Shown piece by piece: positions 29,228-36,612 of a stretch of DNA of 36,612 nucleotides. The notes beneath the pieces are model-generated. The model had not been told where the DNA came from. It was given only the letters and a program-made list of their open reading frames with translations, and searched no databases. The translations under genes were made by a program, and so were the position numbers. Within the stretch, counting starts at the first letter, position 1; every line of letters starts with the position of its first letter. This DNA comes from Penium margaritaceum (lineage: Eukaryota; Streptophyta; Zygnematophyceae; Desmidiales; Peniaceae): assembly GCA_023375785.1 (NCBI GenBank), contig SZWC01004947.1, positions 122,809 to 159,420 of the forward strand. Reading direction: 5' to 3'.

Positions 29228-29846
29228 AGCACACAGAATTTGCGGCTGAAAACACCGGGTGCACGAAAGATGTTGCCGAAATGGCTGGGACCCTTCACGA
29301 TTACACAGAAGTTGGGAAGTGTGGCCTATCGGTTGGCTCTTCCACCAGCCATGCGCATCCATGATACCTTTCATGTGAGTCTCCTCGCACCCTACACAAC
29401 AGAGGGGTCTGTTCAGCCACCCCCTCTTGCTGTCCTTGCCGCGGAAGGCCAGTGTGAGGTGCACCGCATCCTCCAACACCGTGAGCGTAATTTGCACGCA
29501 CGAGTGGTTAAGGAGTACCTCATCCANCGGAGATCGTGTGCTATAAAGCACACAGAATTTGCGGCTGAAAACACCGGGTGCACGAAAGATGTTGCCGAAA
29601 TGGCTGGGACCCTTCACGATTACACAGAAGTTGGGAAGTGTGGCCTATCGGTTGGCTCTTCCACCAGCCATGCGCATCCATGATACCTTTCATGTGAGTC
29701 TCCTCGCACCCTACACAACAGAGGGGTCTGTTCAGCCACCCCCTCTTGCTGTCCTTGCCGCGGAAGGCCAGTGTGAGGTGCACCGCATCCTCCAACACCG
29801 TGAGTGTAATTTGCACGCACGAGTGGTTAAGGAGTACCTCATCCAC
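29209..29846. repeat. 319-bp direct repeat joined by an N
   Basis: 29209-29527 and 29528-29846 match at all but one informative position (GTGAGCG versus GTGAGTG), apart from the N at 29527. The boundary is exactly at the N. Confidence 0.9.
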
Positions 29847-29999
29847 TAGGCCGGTTGTGGATGTGACCACAACACTTGGGAGCCAGAGTCGCGAGTGCCA
29901 ACTACGGCAATTGCAGAGTACTCGGAGGAACTGGCTGCCTGTCGGAACAAGCGTGCCCTCGGGGGTATCACCCCGGCACGAGCCCCCTTGAGAGGATAA
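29228..29999 (+). pseudogene. G1 integrase C-terminus and chromodomain, with duplicated segment
   Basis: GPFTITQKLGSVAYRLALPP and HDTFHVSLLAPY are the GPF/Y-like module of Ty3 integrase tails. EVHRILQHRECNLHARVVKE then YLIH, stop, AGCGCDHNTWEPE form a chromodomain (29775-29900) in which the Trp after H is TAG (29847). The frame ends at TAA 29997. The GPF/Y module and chromodomain start occur twice because 29209-29527 is repeated as 29528-29846; the repeat is probably an assembly artefact. Chromodomains steer integration to marked chromatin. Confidence 0.85.
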
Positions 30000-30271
30000 C
30001 GGCACTGACTTTTGGGCTGATCTTTGACTTACTCCCGACAGCTTGTCACGGGGACGCCTGGGCACCTGTCGCGGGGTCGCTTCATGTAAAGGGGGAGGAA
30101 GCATGGCCACTGTTTCTTCTTTGAAAGCTGAACAATTTCTGAATTTTGAAATGTGCCGAATCATGATGTTATCCTCTCCATAGACTGGCGCTTTTATCAC
30201 CATTGGTAGATGTCCGTGTACAAACTGCCTCTTCAGCATAGAGAAAACCGAATCGAGGACGATTCGTAGCT
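30000..30271 (+). other. G1 3' untranslated region
   Basis: Follows the pol stop. It contains a second purine run, AAAGGGGGAGGAAG near 30088, very like the polypurine tract at 30272. No gene. Confidence 0.5.
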
Positions 30272-30284
30272 AAAGGGGGAGGAA
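30272..30284 (+). other. G1 polypurine tract
   Basis: AAAGGGGGAGGAA lies immediately before the TGTAAC start of the 3' LTR, the primer for plus-strand DNA synthesis. Confidence 0.85.
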
Positions 30285-30711
30285 TGTAACACAACAAGCT
30301 TTTGGAAAACGGAACCTAAAATTTACAATCAAGAAAGACTGTCGCAATCATTACCTGATTGCAACAGTCTTTCGGACACTGTTTTGCGACTGACACCCTG
30401 AGGTCACATCAAGCTTGACGCAAGCGCGTGAAGGAAATAGTGGAAATTGAATCCAAACAACCATCTCGACAGAAAATACGGTCACGAAGTTTCCACCGTT
30501 CTTTCTAACGGAATACATAAATAATGAAAAATAATAAACAAATCATAACTTTGTAAAGAAACATCAACGTAGCTTCGAAAGGCGTGGCGAGCCATGACGA
30601 CTCGGGCGAGGAAAAGACCACTCCGACGAAGACGGTCATTCAATTTTACAACGCAAACTTTTTCGAGCTCGCCGAGGCCTTTCGACGTTAAGTTTGAGCA
30701 CTCGCTTTACA
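30285..30711 (+). mobile_element. G1 3' LTR
   Basis: 427 bp, matching 22135-22565. It is followed directly by the target duplication GAATC at 30712-30716. Confidence 0.92.
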
Positions 30712-31136
30712 GAATCAGCTAGAAAAAAAGGAGCAAAGAGTTATGACTGCCCAAACCTAGGCAGTGCCTACGACAGTCATTGATGCCAAACAGGGCCACA
30801 CAGCAGGAGACATGGACCCTAGGCACATCATGATGTTGCAGTCGCAATGCCACAACCAGAAACAACACTGGGTGCACGCAGACAGCATCTACAGTGGTAG
30901 TGACCGTTGGCGGCCCGACCGCCGGTGGCCCGACCGCCGAGGAGGCCTGCCGATGGAGCTGAGCGCATCGCCGGAGGGAGGAGGCTCCAGCGAATGGTGA
31001 GTGGGCCTCAGGGCGCATCGGCTCCACCGAGCGACACTCTAGGAGCTTCGAGTCTCGTCGTCAGTCATCTGCACGCCGATGTACACAAGCCTGGAGGACA
31101 CAACAGAGTACAATGAGAGGTACACAAAAACCAACA
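30712..31136 (-). mobile_element. C1 5' LTR fragment d (outer end)
   Basis: GAATCAGCTAGAAAAAAAGG, then AGCAAAGAGTTATGACTGCC, aligns with 4087-4500 of the 3' LTR through to ...AAAACCAACA. It has an extra 12-bp CGGCCCGACCGC duplication near 30910 relative to the other LTR. It carries the true outer 5' end of C1. Confidence 0.88.
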
Positions 31137-31141
31137 CATTA
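31137..31141. other. Target-site duplication CATTA, right copy (C1)
   Basis: Second copy of CATTA, immediately after ...AAAACCAACA, the outer end of the C1 5' LTR. It shows that everything from 3657 to 31136 arrived as C1 plus elements nested in it. Confidence 0.85.
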
Positions 31142-31357
31142 CTTCTGGAGGCCTGGACATCCCACTCATCATCGCCAACATGAGGAGAGATGTGAGCTAG
31201 GAGAACCTCCCCCACAAACTAGTAGGTGACGACGTGGATACATCCCATGCGGACTCCTGCCAAGTGAGGTGCCTCCTCCTCCTGTTCTGTCCCCACCATC
31301 TCCACCATAATCCAAATATGCACCATCAGAGGATACCCCTATCTATGAGGAAAGTAC
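31142..31357 (+). pseudogene. X1 gag-like ORF, right half
   Basis: When C1 and one copy of CATTA are left out, the frame from 3383 continues here as TSGGLDIPLIIANMRRDVS, then a TAG where Gln fits, then ENLPHKLVGDDVDTSHADS, ending at a stop near 31355. The continuity across 27 kb of inserted DNA confirms both the insertion point and that this was once one reading frame. The product (about 160 residues) is too short for a full Gag-Pol, so X1 was probably non-autonomous. Function is unknown beyond being retroelement-borne. Confidence 0.5.
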
Positions 31358-31400
31358 GTGAATAGGCCAGAGATGTTACATCTTCTTTCCTTATTAGTGT

Positions 31401-31740
31401 AAGAGGGGGTGTCAGCAATATACTACATCGATAAGGATCTCAATAATGGTTTAGGTCCTGGACCGAACCAACTTGACAAATGGCTCTCGGGAACTACCCG
31501 TTGAGATTGAACGGTCAAGGTATCCCCTAGTAATGTGCCAAGTGTCATCCACGTTCGGCTAGCGGAAAGAAGCCGTTGCTATGCTGTTTTGTCCTATTCC
31601 GCTTATATATACTGAGGATGTTAACCGCGATTTTAACCCAGAACAGTCTCTTCCATTCTGTTCTCCATTTACCTCTCCGTGCTCTTGAGGCTATGAACCG
31701 AATACATTTTTCACTCTATTGTTGTTGCTCACCGTACTGG
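31401..31740 (+). mobile_element. Polypurine tract and possible LTR start
   Basis: AAGAGGGGG at 31401-31409 is followed by TGTCAGCAATATAC, the layout of a polypurine tract and a 3' LTR start on the plus strand, in the orientation of X1. A TATATATA motif at about 31604 fits an LTR promoter. I could not align it with bases 1-401, so it may be the U3 part not seen at the left, or another element. Confidence 0.4.
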
Positions 31741-32180
31741 AATCATGAACCCAGAAAAACGAGGCATGTGTCCATATTGCCTCGCAGATGAAACCATCGA
31801 ATATTGTTTGCTCTTGTGTAATGGACTTCATGGCCTTACCTTTCGTCTAGCCCATATTTACCAAGATTTATTTCCCTACCTCCCTTCAGATCCAATCAAA
31901 ATTATCATCGGCCCCTTCGAACCTATAGCCTACAATTCAGCCTGGATGGTCATACACTCTACCCTATTTCACATTCTATGGCAGGAACACTGAGCACAAC
32001 CTTACTCTTCTCCGACGAAGTAATTCCTTGCCACCTTTCTTTTTACCCTTAAATATAATATCTTGCTAATATCCTCCCAAGTCAGAGCGCACCGTCACAA
32101 AAAGGCCATAATGCGGTTGCGATAGTTTGAGTCGGACCTTTTCGCCTTGTTGGCCTTTGTAATTTCTTAATAAATGAAAC
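31697..32180 (+). pseudogene. 5'-truncated LINE: ORF2 C-terminus and 3' end
   Basis: The frame from 31697 to TGA 31993 reads FHSIVVAHRTGIM then CPYCLADETIEYCLLLCNGL, matching the zinc-binding domain (C-x2-C ... C) found at the C-terminus of plant LINE and related RT proteins. It ends with AWMVIHSTLFHILWQEH. The following 190 bp ends in TTTGTAATTTCTTAATAAATGAAAC, resembling a LINE tail with AATAAA. The RT domain is absent, as usual for 5'-truncated copies. Confidence 0.6.
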
Positions 32181-33395
32181 CCGTTGGCTATTGAGTATCT
32201 CATATGCATTCAATCTCTGGTGGAAACACCCTCACATCTGTCCTATTCCTATAAACCACCCCGCGTGGCCGGGTTTAACTCCCAGGCGACTTTTGGTGCC
32301 GAGGTAGCCCCCCCGCCTCAGTCGGTCACGACCAGGGGCCATAAGAAGTCGGAGCTGGCCTGTTCACAACCGATGTTTTTCGCTTTCACGTACTTCTGCT
32401 GCTTGACGCTCTGCGGATGGTCCTTCACGCAGGTGGTTGAGCTACTAAAGCTGGGGAATACCCGAGGGTTTGCTCGCAAATGACGCTTGTCTGGTCGTAC
32501 GTCAATTAAATGGGGAAGCCAGATCCCGTCAAGTTTGAAATGTTGCAGCCAACGGCGGGCAAAGGTGGCTGTCAGACGCGACGCGGTATCACCTTGCGAG
32601 GCCTGGAAAGTGCTGCCACGAGACAAACGGCACTGCCCTGGCGCCCTTGTCGTCTTGACCATCGTGTCGCGATGTCTATCCGACGTCGGATGCCGATCGC
32701 GTTTCAGACCTAGATTGTCTGGTCATAATACTTGATGGCATTTTCCATAAACCATAAAACAAATCTGCGTCATAATCTCAAGTTGCATCGGCGACCAAGC
32801 CACTGACGACGACCGTCTCCCCCAGGTGGAATCTGTTTTGATGTTGTGGGCATGCATATTTTTTGGGTGATAGGAGAGACCTTGGAGTTAGCTCGAAGGG
32901 GGCGGCGAGGGATAATTCTGAACGGCAACGTTACGAGGTACCCCGTTCCGGATTTTTTAAAACGCTATCCATCCCGTTAGAAGGATTTTGAATTCCATTC
33001 GCCCAGTGTTTCGGTTTTTAATATCCATAAGCTCCGATTTCAAAACGTTTGTTTCAGGACGCCCTGCAGCCAGAGTGTCGGTGACAAGGTACCCCGTCGG
33101 GTACATGGTCATTGTCCAGACATTTCCATTTTGCGACTTCAGCGTAATCTCTCAATATAAAAATATTATTGTTATCAAACATTTTTTTCAATTAAATGAG
33201 ACCTTTCAAAAAGGCGGTGGGGGTGGGTGGATACATTGCACAGCGTCATTTGGGGAGGGGGGGTTTGAAAAACAAACACGCGAGCATTTCAGAGACGACA
33301 CCTGACGATAAGAGGCTTTTCGATCTGTTTCTTAGGACGTGTTCCGAGAAATAGGAAAAACGCTGAAAATACCTTAGACGACTCAATACGGAAAC
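32181..33395. other. Intergenic, no gene seen
   Basis: A/T-richer, non-repetitive sequence. GGTACCCCGT recurs at about 32937 and 33089, and a run of T occurs near 33182. Short ORFs (for example 32184-32483 and 32988-33305) have no domain or codon pattern. I see nothing more in it. Confidence 0.5.
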
Positions 33396-33462
33396 GGGGT
33401 ACATTGTGACATTACAATATACCCTTCATGTCGGGGTATATTGCAATGAAACAATCTACCCC
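33396..33462. repeat. 67-bp imperfect palindrome
   Basis: GGGGTACATTGT at the left pairs with ACAATCTACCCC at the right, and CATTACAATATACCC pairs with GGGTATATTGCAATG inside, around a loop of about 9 bases TTCATGTCG. It may be a tiny foldback element. Confidence 0.8.
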
Positions 33463-33940
33463 ACGGGCCATCGCAGGGTTTACTGTGACAAAAAAAGTGA
33501 ATACGGGGCTTTTGGGGATCAAAAAGTGAAAGGCGGGGCGATCTGAGCTTATCTTTTCGGCGACGGGGGGTTTGGCGAGTTCCGTTTCTGAAACCGGGGT
33601 ATCCGGATATTCTCTTCTAATTCTGAAAGGCCCAGGCAGTCCCATGGCTGGCTGGCGCATGTGGCGTGTGGCCTGTGCCGCCGTATATCGCCGCGACACC
33701 GACCAAAGCTCAAAGCCATGTCGGTGCCTCACCGTCACCACCACCACGTTGGCTCGAAAGCCCTTCCCGCCACTGCATCAGTCGCGTTGTCCGGCATTTC
33801 AAGCTGCGGGGCTAGGGCTGAGTCAGCCTCGTCCCGCTCCCCCGCGCCATCGCCCGAGGTGCGCATCACACGAGCACATTCCCATCCGCCGAATGTGCAA
33901 TCCAACCACATCCTTGGCGAAGACATCCGAACATTTTTCT

Positions 33941-34195
33941 GAGGGTGTGTTCGGATGGCATCGCGTGGGCGTGCGATCGCGGGAATCTATGCGTTTTGAC
34001 CGCATCCGACACCTTTTGCCGCCCACTTTCGCCACTCACCGCGATCGTCGACGATGGGCAGCAAACCCTAGAGATCTCGGACTTCGTAGCTCCCGCATGT
34101 GTCCTCATGAATAAACGTGAAACGGACAAATCGTCTCGCCATCGCAAGGCTGCACGTGATCGCGCGCCCATGCGATGCCATCCGAACACTCCCTC
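33941..34195. mobile_element. MITE-like element with 41-bp terminal inverted repeats
   Basis: The left end GAGGGTGTGTTCGGATGGCA and its continuation to 33981 match the reverse complement of 34155-34195 with four mismatches over 41 bp. The 255-bp total length and absence of coding sequence fit a MITE. The end GGGTGTGTTCGGATGG resembles hAT- or Harbinger-type plant MITEs, but no target duplication is apparent. A partial copy CATCCGAACA lies just left at 33924. Confidence 0.75.
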
Positions 34196-34567
34196 ATTCC
34201 GTCGTTTGCCTCGTGGCTGTCTGAAGGTCCGGCCATCCAGTAGTTGGGTCGCGGGGCCACAGTCGCCTGTCAACCCTTCCCAACCGTGGAGCTGAGCCAC
34301 CGTTAGCGACTCCGTGCCTCCAGACGACACCACCACTCCTCGTACCTGGTCACCGTTCTCTGGTTCGCAGGCCTCTGTTTGCACTACGACGCAACCCGTA
34401 CGCAACGAATCCAAGCTGAGATCCCTAACCGCACGGATCGCGCCAACACAGCCTGCCTCACGGATGATCCTTAGTCTGTGGTATTCCGAACTCCGGAGTT
34501 CATGCGGAGAAAAGCTGCGGCAATGACGGGGGCAAGGCCTCCGCAACGGCCGCAGCCGTCCATCTCC
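34196..34567 (+). promoter_or_regulatory. Region upstream of the pectate lyase
   Basis: Non-repetitive, moderately GC-rich sequence that should contain the 5' untranslated region and core promoter. I see no clear TATA box or other named element, so the transcription start cannot be placed. The MITE lies immediately upstream. Confidence 0.3.
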
Positions 34568-36125
34568 ATGGCGACCTCCACGCACGCTCTTTGTCCTCGG
34601 CATCGCTCGATGCGCCTGCTTGCCGCCGCGCTACCCCTGCTGCCGCTACTGCTGTCGTGTGCCGCTGTCGCAGGCCAGGTTCACGAGCGGTCGAGGAGTT
34701 CATCGGCGGCTGCAGATTCTTTTTCGTCGTCGCCCACACAAGGAGCGCAAAGCACGGATGGCGGAAGACGAAGAGCTTCGGACATCCGAAGCGCGGCAAC
34801 TAGTAGCAACAACGGCGGCGGCGGCGGAGGCGGAGGCAGTGGAGCGATGCGCGTTAGCGCAGCACGGAGGGGCGAGACGCAGTCGGAGGCGGCGTGGGAG
34901 ATGGAAGGCGTGCTGTTGTGGGACGAGGTGAGAGCAAGGAAGGTTGCGCAAGCCAAGCAGCAGCAGCACCACCAGCACCACCAGCAGCGGCAGCAGCAGC
35001 AGCGCATCCGCGCTGGAAGGAGGCGGCCCGTGATTCTCCAGACCCACTCCGTCTGGGACATGGTCCAGCAGGCTATGAGCGCCGCGGACGCAGCCGCACC
35101 ACGTGCGACCCCGGCGCGGACAGTGACGCTGAACGGGCTGGAGGGCGCCTTCGGCGTGGTGGAGAGCAGCGCACCGCTCACCGTGCGCTGGGTGCTGAAC
35201 AATGACCCCGCGCTCGAGCCCTCCAGGCAGATCGCCCTCGCCGCCGACGCAGCCGCGGCGGCGCGGGAGGCAGCGATTGCCGAGGCGCAGAACGCTGCGA
35301 CTGTGAGTGAGGTGGAGGCGGAGCTGGCTGCAGTGCTGCCGCACCGCCACAAGGTGGATTCTCTAGGGAACGCTCCTCACGCAGCGGCGACTCGGGATTT
35401 GCAGCATTCAGATCAGGCAGGCATGGTCGCTGACGAAAACGCTCAGGTTGGCGGGGACCATCAGCAGCAGCAGCAGCAGCAGGAGCAGCAGCACCAGCGG
35501 CAGAAGCGGCAGCACCAGGTTCAGCAGCACGACCGGGAGAGTCTTCCGGACTCGTCTTCGGCCGCTGCGTCCGACGAGGGGGCGAAAAGGTTGGCGCGCG
35601 TACGGCTGAACGAGGACATTTGGTTCAAGGGTACGCCCTCGTCCGCCTCCAATGCTTGGTTGACGCAGACTCTCGTCCCGCCCGTGCCGCGGCCGCCGCC
35701 CTCCCCTCCGCGCCCCGCCATGCCTCCGCCTCCCCCGTTCTTCCCCGCCATCACGCCCCTCGGGCCGCTGCCCGCGCGCGACTGCGTCTACCGCGCGCGC
35801 GCGTCGCCGGACTTTTTGTTCCGGTGCGCCGCGGGGTTCGCGGCCTCGGGCGGCACGGTGGGCGGCAGCGGGCGGCCCAAGTACATGGTGACGGACGCGT
35901 CGGACAACCCGGCGGACCCGCAGCCCGGCACGCTGCGGCACGCGCTGCAGTCGAACCCGGGCGGCGTGACGGTGCTGTTCGCGGACGACTTTGACATCTA
36001 CCTCAGCGATTCGCTCGTGCCGCCGTCGTTCACGACCATCGACGGGCGGCTCAGCCGCGTGCGCATCCTGAACGGCGGCATCGTGCTGCGGAACGTGCGC
36101 GACGTGATCCTTCTCAACCTTGAAA
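34568..36125 (+). CDS. Pectate lyase family 1 protein, first exon (partial)
   Basis: The open frame extends from 34478. I prefer ATG 34568 because a signal peptide follows (core RLLAAALPLLPLLLSCAAVA); ATG 34610 is also possible. About 370 residues of low complexity come next: Ser- and Gly-runs, a Gln/His tract (QAKQQQHHQHHQQRQQQQ), an Ala-rich helix, a second Gln tract and a Pro-rich stretch. The polysaccharide lyase 1 domain begins at about residue 405 with DCVYRARASPDFLFRCAAGF (two conserved Cys), then KYMVTDASDNPADPQPGTLR and SFTTIDGRLSRVRILNGGIV. The exon ends after NLE plus one base, at AAA|GTGAGT. Later exons with the Ca-binding Asp residues and catalytic Arg are outside the window. The enzyme would cleave de-esterified pectin in the cell wall. 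Confidence 0.85.
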
Positions 36126-36612
36126 GTGAGTGGCTGTGGGATGGTGGTGGGTGACAGGGGGGAAGGGAGCAAGGCAGGGAGGAAAAGGGGGGGATGGTTG
36201 GGTGGAGGGAGCGAAGGAGGGAGGGGTGGGGGAAAGCAGTGGGGGGGAGAGAACGACGTTGCATTCCCCCATCCGTGTTAGCGACGGATGGGGGAATGCA
36301 GGGTCAGTGGAATCGGAGGGCCCTCAAAGGGCTCGCGTGACTGACTGCTCCTCCCTTGCGCCCTGGTTTTGTCGAGCGGAGGGGTTGGGCCCGGTGGCGA
36401 AGAGGGTGGGGCGGAGAATGCGACGTAGCTTTCGTAGGAGGATGAGAGAGAAGTGACGGAGGAGGAGGAGGCAGTGGTGAGGCGGAGAGGGAGGTGGCAG
36501 GGGAGAGGGTTGGGAAGAAGAGGATGGCGTGGGAATGGCGAGGGCAGGAGGGGAACGGGAAAGAGGGGAGGATGCGGATGAGGGAACGCAAGGGGGGAGG
36601 GGGGGGGGGGGT
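36126..36612 (+). other. First intron of the pectate lyase (partial)
   Basis: Begins with the consensus donor GTGAGT in phase 1. Strongly G-rich (GGGGGGA, GGAGGGAG blocks), with no acceptor found that restores a pectate lyase frame. It ends the window in a run of G, so the second exon is beyond it. Confidence 0.7.
36260..36300. repeat. Perfect 17-bp inverted repeat in the intron
   Basis: TGCATTCCCCCATCCGT (36260-36276) and ACGGATGGGGGAATGCA (36284-36300) are exact reverse complements around GTTAGCG. Confidence 0.95.

Larger units (their letters stand above)
22135..30711 (+). mobile_element. G1, Ty3/gypsy chromovirus retrotransposon (decayed)
   Basis: An 8.6-kb plus-strand element with LTRs 22135-22565 and 30285-30711, TG...CA ends and a perfect target duplication GAATC (22130-22134 and 30712-30716). 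Order: primer site, leader, Gag, an unidentified ORF, protease, RT, RNase H, integrase, chromodomain, polypurine tract. RNase H before integrase and a C-terminal chromodomain identify the chromovirus branch. Structure is complete, but the coding region carries at least nine stops and several frame disruptions, so it is inactive. Confidence 0.92.
3657..31136 (-). mobile_element. C1, Ty1/copia retrotransposon with three nested insertions
   Basis: This is a minus-strand element bounded by CATTA duplications. Its parts are the 3' LTR 3657-4500, a polypurine tract at 4501, an internal region to 8998 with a copia-order pol remnant (integrase tail, linker, RT, RNase H), and a primer site abutting 8998. 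The 5' LTR is broken into 8999-9054, 15160-15566, 22107-22134 and 30712-31136 by E1, E2 and G1. Leaving out target duplications, the pieces sum to about 0.87 kb, close to the 844-bp 3' LTR. The element's own internal region is only about 4.5 kb and lacks Gag core, protease and integrase core. Confidence 0.85.

Noticed and set aside
29209..29846. True tandem duplication of the integrase tail and chromodomain
   Set aside because: The N sits exactly at the junction, near identity is far above that of other repeats here, and the frame is broken; an assembly overlap is simpler.
33866..34603. 245-residue minus-strand ORF upstream of the pectate lyase
   Set aside because: It crosses the whole MITE and the lyase start, and has no domain and no family-like composition.

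Overview
The window is plant-lineage nuclear DNA, most likely from a large, repeat-rich genome of a streptophyte alga or early land plant. Three things suggest this: Ty1/copia and Ty3 chromovirus elements primed by initiator-Met tRNA, a pectate lyase exon ending in a consensus GTGAGT donor, and almost no host genes. The species cannot be fixed from sequence alone. About 85% of the window is nested retrotransposon relics. The only recognisable host gene is the first exon of a pectate lyase at the right end (about 34.5-36.1 kb), which runs off the window.

Layout. Bases 1-3656 and 31137-31409 belong to a plus-strand LTR element (X1): LTR end at 401, Met primer-binding site at 402, and a short gag-like ORF from 3383 split by a later insertion. 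That insertion is C1, a minus-strand Ty1/copia element spanning 3657-31136, with target duplication CATTA. Its 3' LTR (3657-4500) and its RT/RNase H remnant are contiguous. Its 5' LTR was hit three more times: by E1 (about 9.02-15.16 kb, minus), by E2 (15.57-22.11 kb, minus, target duplication (C/T)TGCG) and by G1 (22135-30711, plus, a Ty3 chromovirus with target duplication GAATC). The 5' LTR of C1 is therefore in four pieces. Beyond 31.4 kb lie a polypurine tract with a possible LTR start, a 5'-truncated LINE tail, a 67-bp foldback, a 255-bp MITE, and then the pectate lyase.

Working parts. C1 and G1 once carried their own polymerases and are now dead: frameshifts, an internal gag-to-integrase deletion in C1, and many stops nearly all explained by C:G to T:A changes. 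E1 and E2 are related non-autonomous LTR elements. They keep LTRs, primer site, polypurine tract and a CCHC-type zinc knuckle. In place of protease, integrase and RT they have a long ORF I do not recognise. In E1 this ORF ends in three imperfect helical repeats; in E2 it holds an 80-residue tandem repeat.

Most interesting signal. Around and inside the E1/E2 LTRs there are eleven dispersed copies of a 49-bp module. Its ends are nearly invariant, and its centre folds as a hairpin whose pairs change together between copies. This is evidence for a conserved RNA (or DNA) structure not explained by any feature I know. Technical cautions: a single N at 29527 joins two near-identical 319-bp copies and probably marks an assembly artefact.
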